Source: Deltaproteobacteria bacterium
Lineage (GTDB): Bacteria > Desulfobacterota > Desulfarculia > Adiutricales > Adiutricaceae
Direction of reading: 5' to 3'
NCBI GenBank assembly: GCA_031257955.1
Contig: JAIRNQ010000119.1
Coordinates: 1 to 5,306 of the forward strand
DNA length: 5,306 nucleotides
How positions within the stretch are numbered: the first letter of the stretch is position 1; each line of letters opens with the position of its first letter. The translations under genes were made by a program, and so were the position numbers. Of the stretch, positions 1 through 4,071 are shown in pieces. The notes beneath the pieces were generated by a model. That model did not search any database and was not told where the DNA came from. It worked only from the letters and a program-made list of their open reading frames with translations.

Positions 1-255
1 CAGACGGCAAAGGGTCAAAATCAAAAGCAGCGAAGGAAAGACGCTAAAGTCAAGCGGTTTAAGGGTATACATGGCGGTGAGCAAGACTACCACGCTCATG
101 GCCACGTTAAAGGTCAGAAGGAGGTCCAAGGCCTTGGTCGGCAAAGGGAACAGGAAGACCAGGAGGATGCCCACCACCCCCAGGCCGACGATAAAGTTCC
201 CGCCACCTTTGGTGGCTATGTTTTCGGTGATTCGACCGAAAAACGTTTCCGACAT
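1..255 (-). CDS. flhA: FlhA, flagellar export apparatus, N-terminal 85 residues (cut by window edge)
   Basis: FlhA is the large integral membrane protein of the flagellar export apparatus. Its cytoplasmic domains form a ring that docks chaperone-substrate complexes, and its membrane part helps couple export to the proton motive force. Only the first 85 codons are here; the frame is still open at base 1. The ATG at 253-255 is preceded by a strong Shine-Dalgarno site. Visible are a short polar N-terminus (MSETFFGRITENIATKGGG), a membrane helix at about residues 21-38 ending in PLPT, a second helix at about 45-63, and the highly conserved stretch at 67-85 containing PLDFSVFP and LLLILTLCRL, which is typical of FlhA. 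The FHIPEP signature region would lie beyond the window. It follows flhB after 66 bp, the usual order. The homologous injectisome protein SctV is an alternative, but the flagellar neighbours exclude it. Confidence 0.96.
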   Translation of the reverse strand, partial: MSETFFGRITENIATKGGGNFIVGLGVVGILLVFLFPLPTKALDLLLTFNVAMSVVVLLTAMYTLKPLDFSVFPSLLLILTLCRL

Positions 256-260
256 TAAGA

Positions 261-270
261 CTTCCTACCT
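261..270 (-). promoter_or_regulatory. Ribosome binding site of flhA
   Basis: The minus strand reads AGGTAGGAAG, then five bases (TCTTA), then the flhA ATG. The AGGAAG core at 261-266 is purine-rich and well spaced. It fixes the flhA start at 255 and is one of the two clearest Shine-Dalgarno sites in the window, with that of fliQ. Confidence 0.8.
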
Positions 271-271
271 T

Positions 272-306
272 CGGCCGCCAAGCCCGTGGGGCTTGGCCCG
301 GGGCCG
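272..306 (-). promoter_or_regulatory. Inverted repeat (hairpin) in the flhB-flhA gap
   Basis: A perfect 9-bp inverted repeat, GCCAAGCCC (277-285) and GGGCTTGGC (289-297), flanks a 3-base loop. An outer 5-bp pair, CGGCC (272-276) with GGCCG (302-306), can extend it across a 4-base bulge. It fills much of the 66 bp between the flhB stop and the flhA Shine-Dalgarno site and ends about two bases before that site. No T-run follows on the minus strand, so it is not a standard intrinsic terminator. It could affect mRNA stability or access to the flhA ribosome site; that role is inferred. Confidence 0.55.
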
Positions 307-321
307 CTTCCGCGGGACCGG

Positions 322-1389
322 CTAGACCTTGCGGCCTTTGACTTTGTATATGTAGCTCAAGACCTCGGCCACGGCTTTATAAAACTCCACCGGTATGGTC
401 TGACCGACCTCCACGGCCTTGTATAGGGCCTGGGCCAGGGGTTTGTTTTCGACAATGGGCACCTTGTTTTCCTTGGCGATGTCCTTGATGCGCAAGGCCA
501 TAAAGTCTTGGCCCTTGGCCAGGACGACCGGGGCCGGGGCCTTTTCGCGATCGTATTGGAGGGCCACGGCGAAATGGGTCGGGTTGGCGATGACCACGTC
601 GGCCTTGGGGACGTCGTTAAGCTGCCGTTTCTTGCTGGCCTCCCTTTGGGCTTGGCGGATGCGGTTTTTGACGATGGGATCGCCCTCGATCTGCTTATAT
701 TCGTCTTTGACCTCCTGTTTGGTCATTTTCATGTCCTGGTTGAACTGCCAGCGTTGATAGCCGTAATCCATGGCCGCCAAGACCAGTAGGAGCAAGACCG
801 TTTTGACGAAGATCTCCAGGGCAATCTTTAAGACCATAACGCCGATGGCCACCGGGTCCATGTCGACCATCAAAACGAAATCGTCCAGATGGTCCTTAAT
901 CACCAGATAGCCCATCAAAAAAATGATGGTCATTTTAAAAATGCTTTTCAGGCATTCGACCAGGGTTTTAAGTTTAAAAAACCTCCCAAAGCCGGTAATG
1001 AAATTGAGTTTGTCGAGTTTGGGGACGATGGTGTCGGAGACGACCATAAAACCGCCCAGCTGGTATATGTTTATGGCCAGCGAGGCCACCAAAACGACCA
1101 GGGCCACCGGCAGGATAAGAACCAGCGCCTCCCAAAAGAGCGTCCGGGAAAGCTCGAGGACCGAGGTGGTGGTGGCCTCGAAGTTGGCCGCTTGGTTGAA
1201 GACGTGGTTCATGACCCTAACCATCCGCTGCCAACCGTAAGGCCCCAGGGCAAAGAGGACCGAAACGGCCGCCAAGAGGACCACGGCGGCGCTAACCTCC
1301 ATGCTCTTGGGGACCTGGCCTTTTTCCCTGGCCTGGTTGAGCTTATGCCCAGTTGGTTCTTCGGTCTTTTCGCCCGATTCTTCGGCCAC
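322..1389 (-). CDS. flhB: FlhB, flagellar export switch protein with NPTH autocleavage motif
   Basis: FlhB belongs to the inner-membrane export gate and switches specificity from rod/hook to filament substrates after cleaving itself. The protein is 355 residues, a usual length. The N-terminus MAEESGEKTEEPT followed by REKGQVPKS is the classic FlhB start. Membrane helices are visible at about 33-50, 87-108, 150-166 and 182-207. A charged linker at about 210-260 leads into the cytoplasmic domain, where NPTH is at residues 269-272 (bases 574-585). Cleavage in this family falls between the Asn and the Pro. The conserved ENKPLAQALY follows at 314-323. The start is GTG at 1387-1389. The frame is open upstream to a TAA at 1465-1467, but nothing there resembles FlhB. 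The start has only a G-rich GGGGTGGGG stretch before it, a weak Shine-Dalgarno. The order fliR-flhB-flhA supports the flagellar call over injectisome SctU. Confidence 0.98.
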   Translation of the reverse strand: MAEESGEKTEEPTGHKLNQAREKGQVPKSMEVSAAVVLLAAVSVLFALGPYGWQRMVRVMNHVFNQAANFEATTTSVLELSRTLFWEALVLILPVALVVLVASLAINIYQLGGFMVVSDTIVPKLDKLNFITGFGRFFKLKTLVECLKSIFKMTIIFLMGYLVIKDHLDDFVLMVDMDPVAIGVMVLKIALEIFVKTVLLLLVLAAMDYGYQRWQFNQDMKMTKQEVKDEYKQIEGDPIVKNRIRQAQREASKKRQLNDVPKADVVIANPTHFAVALQYDREKAPAPVVLAKGQDFMALRIKDIAKENKVPIVENKPLAQALYKAVEVGQTIPVEFYKAVAEVLSYIYKVKGRKV

Positions 1390-1407
1390 AGCCCCACCCC
1401 GCGGCGT

Positions 1408-1429
1408 CCGGCCGCCGGCGGTGGGCCGG
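1408..1429 (-). repeat. GC-rich inverted repeat just upstream of flhB
   Basis: CCGGCC at 1408-1413 can pair with GGCCGG at 1424-1429 around a 10-base loop that itself contains GCCGGC. It lies about 20 bp upstream of the flhB GTG. A further direct repeat, GGCGTCCGG, flanks it. In a GC-rich genome such short palindromes arise by chance, so confidence in function is low. Confidence 0.3.
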
Positions 1430-1434
1430 CGTCC

Positions 1435-1463
1435 GGTCGGTTGGTCGGTTGGTTGGTTGGTTG
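1435..1463. repeat. GGTT/GGTC tetranucleotide tandem tract in the fliR-flhB gap
   Basis: The plus strand reads GGTCGGTT twice, then GGTTGGTT, then GGTTG, about seven 4-bp units in a row. The tract lies in the 132 bp between the fliR stop and the flhB start, in the mRNA upstream of the flhB ribosome site. Tracts like this are prone to slipped-strand length change. Outside a coding frame that would change leader length rather than reading frame. Seen directly; any regulatory effect is inferred. Confidence 0.7.
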
Positions 1464-1472
1464 ATTAAATTG

Positions 1473-1498
1473 AGCCGATTGGCCGCGGCCTATCGGCT
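1473..1498 (-). promoter_or_regulatory. Hairpin in the fliR-flhB gap
   Basis: AGCCGAT (1473-1479) and ATCGGCT (1492-1498) form a perfect 7-bp outer stem. Inside, separated by one T:T mismatch, is the self-complementary GGCCGCGGCC (1481-1490). On the transcribed strand it starts 23 bases after the fliR stop and is followed by CAATTTAATC, which is AT-rich but not a real U-tract. It could be a weak attenuator or an mRNA 3'-end protecting structure; it is not a convincing terminator. Confidence 0.5.
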
Positions 1499-1521
1499 GG
1501 TCGCTCGTTTGGCCTTATGGT

Positions 1522-2307
1522 TTAAGGCCCGAAAAGCGCGATCAGGCGCTTTAGGGCTTGCTGGGCCTCAAAGATGGACTGGCCGATCAGACGGGGCCAG
1601 AAATCCATGGAAAAGCCCATGACGGCCAAGCCCAGAAGGATGAAAAGGGGCATGCCCACAAAAAGGACTTGCATCTGGGGGACGGCCTTGGCCACGATGC
1701 CAAAGGATACCTTGGCGCAAAAGAGTATGCCCACCACGGGGGCGGCGATCTTGACGGCCAAGACGTACATCCGGCCCACGCCCCACAGGACCTCGGAAAA
1801 AGTCTCCGGCCGCCAAAGGACCATGACCCCCGGCGGGGCCACCCCGAAACTGTCCACCAGGGCCTTTATGACCACCAGGTGGCCGTTGGCGTGGAGGAAG
1901 ATCAAAATAAAGATTATGTAAACCAGACGCGAGACGACCGGGACTTGGCCCCCGCTTTGGGGGTCCATGAGATTGACCATGGTCATGCTCATCTGGAAAC
2001 TTAAATACTCCCCGGCCAGGTTGGCCGTCTCCATGACCAGCCTGACCATGAAAGCCAGGGAGAGGCCCATCAAAAGTTCGCTTATGGCCAGCCAGGCGAA
2101 GCCCAGCCAAGTCATGGGCATCTTGGAGGCGTCCACGGACACCAGCGGGGCTATGACGAAGGTCAGGGTCAGGGCCAAGGCCACCTTGGCCTCGGTGACG
2201 ATGTTGGCGCTTCCCAAAACGGGGGCGAAGGCGATCACCATCGAAAGGCGCAACAATACCAGTATGAAAGCGGCGAATTCGTCGGCGTTTATTATGGGGG
2301 CGTTCAA
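1522..2307 (-). CDS. fliR: FliR, flagellar export gate subunit
   Basis: FliR is the single-copy subunit of the FliP-FliQ-FliR export gate, the pore through which flagellar subunits cross the inner membrane. The protein has 261 residues, the usual length, and is strongly hydrophobic with several predicted membrane helices. Diagnostic sequence includes AGEYLSFQ at 98-105, NLMDPQSGGQVPVVSRL at 112-128, the NGHL motif at 141-144, and APVVGILF then PQMQVLFVGMPL at 189-221. The start is TTG at 2305-2307. A TAA in the same frame at 2320-2322 rules out a longer form, and the next ATG (residue 23) would delete the first helix. The upstream GGCGGG is a weak ribosome site. It is separated from fliQ by 273 bp, mostly a 58-bp tandem repeat, an unusually long gap for this gene pair. 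Confidence 0.97.
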   Translation of the reverse strand: MNAPIINADEFAAFILVLLRLSMVIAFAPVLGSANIVTEAKVALALTLTFVIAPLVSVDASKMPMTWLGFAWLAISELLMGLSLAFMVRLVMETANLAGEYLSFQMSMTMVNLMDPQSGGQVPVVSRLVYIIFILIFLHANGHLVVIKALVDSFGVAPPGVMVLWRPETFSEVLWGVGRMYVLAVKIAAPVVGILFCAKVSFGIVAKAVPQMQVLFVGMPLFILLGLAVMGFSMDFWPRLIGQSIFEAQQALKRLIALFGP

Positions 2308-2330
2308 TCGCGACCCGCCTTACTCCCGCC

Positions 2331-2619
2331 CGACCATTGTCCGGCCGGCCACGTCTCGGCCGGGGAAAACCCCGGCCAGGGTCAGTCCCGACCATTGTCC
2401 GGCCGGCCACGTCTCGGCCGGGGAAAACCCCGGCCAGGGTCAGTCCCGACCATTGTCCGGCCGGTCACGTCTCGGTCGGGGAAAACCCCGGCCAGGGTCA
2501 GTCCCGGCCATTGTCCGACCGGCCACGTCTCGGCCGGGGAAAACCCCGGCCAGGGTCAGCCCCGACCATTGTCCGGCCGGTCACATCTCGGCCGGGGTAA
2601 GCCCCGGCGTGGTCAGTCC
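2331..2619. repeat. Five-copy 58-bp tandem repeat between fliQ and fliR
   Basis: Units begin at 2331, 2389, 2447, 2505 and 2563. The first four are 58 bp and the fifth is 57 bp. Units 1 and 2 are identical, unit 3 differs at two bases, unit 4 at three. Unit 5 is the most diverged (loop AAAA changed to TAAG, plus other changes). Each unit contains GGCCGGGG-AAAA-CCCCGGCC or a close variant, an 8-bp stem with a 4-base loop. Units 1 and 2 also carry GGCCGGCC, with single-base variants in the others. There are no variable spacers, so it is not a CRISPR array. The 58-bp period is not a multiple of three, so no common peptide is encoded. The rightmost unit overlaps the last codons of fliQ, and the leftmost ends about 23 bp before the fliR TTG. 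In the mRNA it would be a row of five GC-rich hairpins; function is unknown. Confidence 0.95.
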
Positions 2620-2895
2620 CTCGGTGGATCGGATCCACTGGGGGAAGTTCTCCAAAATCTGGGTGGTGTAATCCAACAGCATGTCCAAAAGCCAAGGGCC
2701 GGTAACCACCAGCACCAAGGTAATGCAGACTATCTTTGGGATAAACTGGAGGGTCATTTCTTGGATCTGGGTGGTGGCCTGAAAGACGCTGACCAGAAGG
2801 CCAATGGCCAAGCCCACCAACAACATGGGCAGCGACAGGAGCAGTATGAGCTCCATGGCCCGGCGGCCAAAGTCGACCACGAATTCGACGGTCAT
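2581..2895 (-). CDS. fliQ: FliQ, flagellar export gate subunit
   Basis: FliQ is the small two-helix subunit that packs around the FliP-FliR core of the export gate. The protein is 104 residues against about 90 in most homologues. Helices lie at about 15-37 and 53-75. The loop between them carries the family hallmark SVFQATTQIQEMTL (36-49), followed by FIPKI. The ATG at 2893-2895 has a good GGAGG site seven bases upstream. The extra length is a C-terminal tail of roughly 15 residues after FPQWIR (STEGLTTPGLTPAEM). The last residues and the TGA at 2581-2583 fall inside the fifth unit of the 58-bp tandem repeat, so the tail may have been altered by repeat formation. It sits between fliP and fliR in the normal order. 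The injectisome homologue SctS is less likely in this context. Confidence 0.97.
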   Translation of the reverse strand: MTVEFVVDFGRRAMELILLLSLPMLLVGLAIGLLVSVFQATTQIQEMTLQFIPKIVCITLVLVVTGPWLLDMLLDYTTQILENFPQWIRSTEGLTTPGLTPAEM

Positions 2896-2902
2896 GATAG
2901 CG

Positions 2903-2907
2903 CCTCC
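2903..2907 (-). promoter_or_regulatory. Ribosome binding site of fliQ
   Basis: GGAGG on the minus strand lies seven bases before the fliQ ATG, within ATCGGAGGCGCTATC. It is a near-ideal Shine-Dalgarno site and fixes the fliQ start. It contrasts with the weak sites before fliR and flhB. Confidence 0.8.
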
Positions 2908-2967
2908 GATAAATCTTGGCCACGCTCCCCATGGCCCATACGTATTTTAACCAATCGTCAACCGACC

Positions 2968-2988
2968 GCCATGGACAATATCCATGGC
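2968..2988. repeat. Perfect inverted repeat in the fliP-fliQ gap
   Basis: GCCATGGA (2968-2975) and TCCATGGC (2981-2988) form an 8-bp stem with the loop CAATA. It is followed at 2986-3006 by a short 7-bp direct repeat, GGCCATA GGCCATA GGCTACG. It lies about 70 bp upstream of the fliQ start, in a 158-bp spacer that I could not assign to a gene. It could be an mRNA hairpin or a dyad operator site. The structure is plain; its role is unknown. Confidence 0.5.
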
Positions 2989-3036
2989 CATAGGCCATAG
3001 GCTACGGCCTAAAGCCCTTTCCCGAAACCGAGTCGG

Positions 3037-3053
3037 GCCGCCAGCCCGGCGGC
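3037..3053 (-). promoter_or_regulatory. Hairpin directly after the fliP stop codon
   Basis: GCCGCC (3037-3042) and GGCGGC (3048-3053) pair around a 5-base loop. On the transcribed strand the stem begins at the base after the fliP TAA. A second small stem, CCCGA (3021-3025) with TCGGG (3033-3037), comes next but shares a base with the first, so the two compete slightly. No T-run follows, so intrinsic termination is unlikely. A role in mRNA processing or stability is possible. Confidence 0.45.
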
Positions 3054-3998
3054 TTAGGAAGCGCCGGGGAGGGCCCCGAAACTCCTGACCACCGAGCCGG
3101 ACAAAAGCGCCCAGCCGTCCACCAAAACGAAGAGCATGAGCTTAAACGGCAGCGATATCATCACCGGCGGCAGCATCATCATGCCCATGGAAAGGAGAAC
3201 CGAGGCCACCACCAGATCGATGACCAAAAAAGGCATGTAGAGCAGAAAGCCGATGGTAAAGGCCGTTTTTAGCTCCGAGATGATAAAGGCCGGGATCAGG
3301 GAGAGGGTCGGGACCTCCTCGCGGTTTAAGGGCTTGTCTTCCCCGGTAATGCGCATGAAAAGGGCCAGATCCTTTTCCCGGGTCTGGGCGAACATGAAAT
3401 CGCGGACCGGGACCATGGCCCGGTTGAAGGCCTCCCGCTGGGTGATTTCGTTGGCCATGAAAGGCTTGTAGGCGTTCTCCTCAATGTTTTGCCAGACCGG
3501 CATCATGATGAAAAAGGTCATGAACAGGGCCAGGCTGATAATGATTTGATTGGGCGGGGTCTGCTGTGTGCCCATAGCCTGGCGCAAAAAACCGAAGACG
3601 ACGACGATCCTGACAAAAGAGGTCATCATGATCAATATCGACGGGGCCAGGGCCAGTACCGTCAGGAGAAACATGACGTTGATGACGGTGGCGATCCGGT
3701 CGCTGTCGTCGGCCTGATCCAAGGACAAACTTACCGTGGGTATGGGCACCATGTTGCCCGAACCCTGGGCCCAGGCCGTCTCCGCCGACCCCAAGGCCAA
3801 GATCAAAGCCAAGGCCAAAAGTAAGCCCAAGGGCAAAAAGGCCAAGGGGCCCGCGCCGGCCGTGGCTTTGGCCGTCGCCGGCCAATTACCGGGCAATTGG
3901 TCCGTCCGTTGGTCGGACCTTTTGTCGGACCTTTTGTCGGACCTTTGGTCGGACCGTTGGTCGGACCTTTGGACCGGGCTATCCGTTCTGGGCTCCAT
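3054..3998 (-). CDS. fliP: FliP, flagellar export gate subunit with extended N-terminus
   Basis: FliP, present in five copies, forms the body of the export gate with FliQ and FliR. Numbered from the longest frame (TTG at 4046, 330 residues), a signal peptide core lies at about 67-86 with likely cleavage after AWA (91-93). The remaining 237 residues match a typical mature FliP. Diagnostic stretches are GTQQTPPNQIIISLALF (159-175), PAFIISELKTAFTIGF (252-267) and MPFLVIDLVVAS then MMMLPPVMISLPFK (271-302). The start is uncertain. I list the ATG at 3996-3998 (314 residues; AGGAAG lies about 12 bases upstream). TTG at 4044-4046 and TTG at 3894-3896 (280 residues) are alternatives. The two longer forms put six QRSD-type tetrapeptides before the signal peptide, which is odd for a secreted leader; the shortest removes them. 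Its upstream neighbour fliO ends at 4072. Confidence 0.96.
   Translation of the reverse strand: MEPRTDSPVQRSDQRSDQRSDKRSDKRSDQRTDQLPGNWPATAKATAGAGPLAFLPLGLLLALALILALGSAETAWAQGSGNMVPIPTVSLSLDQADDSDRIATVINVMFLLTVLALAPSILIMMTSFVRIVVVFGFLRQAMGTQQTPPNQIIISLALFMTFFIMMPVWQNIEENAYKPFMANEITQREAFNRAMVPVRDFMFAQTREKDLALFMRITGEDKPLNREEVPTLSLIPAFIISELKTAFTIGFLLYMPFLVIDLVVASVLLSMGMMMLPPVMISLPFKLMLFVLVDGWALLSGSVVRSFGALPGAS
3899..3970. repeat. 12-bp tandem repeat, six units, at the fliP 5' end
   Basis: Six 12-bp units run from 3899 to 3970 with consensus GGTCGGACCTTT. Units 2 and 6 are identical, as are units 3 and 4. Because 12 is a multiple of three, the array is in frame and encodes Q/K-R-S/T-D repeats at about residues 27-50 of the longest FliP. 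GGTC-G-GACC within most units is itself a small dyad. Whether it is translated depends on which fliP start is used. If the TTG at 3896 is the true start, the array is leader RNA lying over the ribosome-binding region. Confidence 0.9.
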
Positions 3999-4071
3999 TC
4001 GCGTTTTCGGGCTTCCTTTCCCCGCTCGGCGGGCGACATCTCTCAAACGGCCTACCGGTCCCGAAGGGCGG

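Noticed and set aside
889..1464. Plus-strand 191-codon frame antisense to flhB
   Set aside because: Composition is that of a GC-rich antisense shadow (many His, Gly, Asp), and no family is recognised. flhB on the other strand is certain.
1464..1498. Intrinsic terminator after fliR
   Set aside because: The stem is good, but the downstream CAATTTAATC is not a U-run. flhB and flhA continue on the same strand without a visible new promoter.
1568..2410. Minus-strand 280-codon frame overlapping fliR
   Set aside because: Out-of-frame shadow of fliR, Gly/Arg/Pro-rich, beginning in the tandem repeat. FliR in its own frame matches the family throughout.
2331..2619. Possible CRISPR array
   Set aside because: Units are directly adjacent with no variable spacers, the unit is longer than a typical CRISPR repeat, and no cas genes are present.
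2944..2961. Promoter candidate for fliQ: TTGACG and TAAAAT on the minus strand
   Set aside because: The two boxes are only six bases apart, and neither has a properly spaced partner. No sigma-54 or sigma-28 flagellar consensus was seen either.
2498..2998. Minus-strand 166-codon frame running over fliQ and the array
   Set aside because: It overlaps fliQ in another frame. The peptide is His/Gly/Arg-rich out-of-frame translation with no recognisable domain and no good ribosome site.
1967..3000. Long plus-strand open frames across the tandem array (1967-2671, 2337-2600, 2395-3000)
   Set aside because: The 58-bp unit lacks plus-strand stops in all three frames, so open frames arise automatically. 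Their peptides are repeat translations plus antisense of fliR or fliQ.
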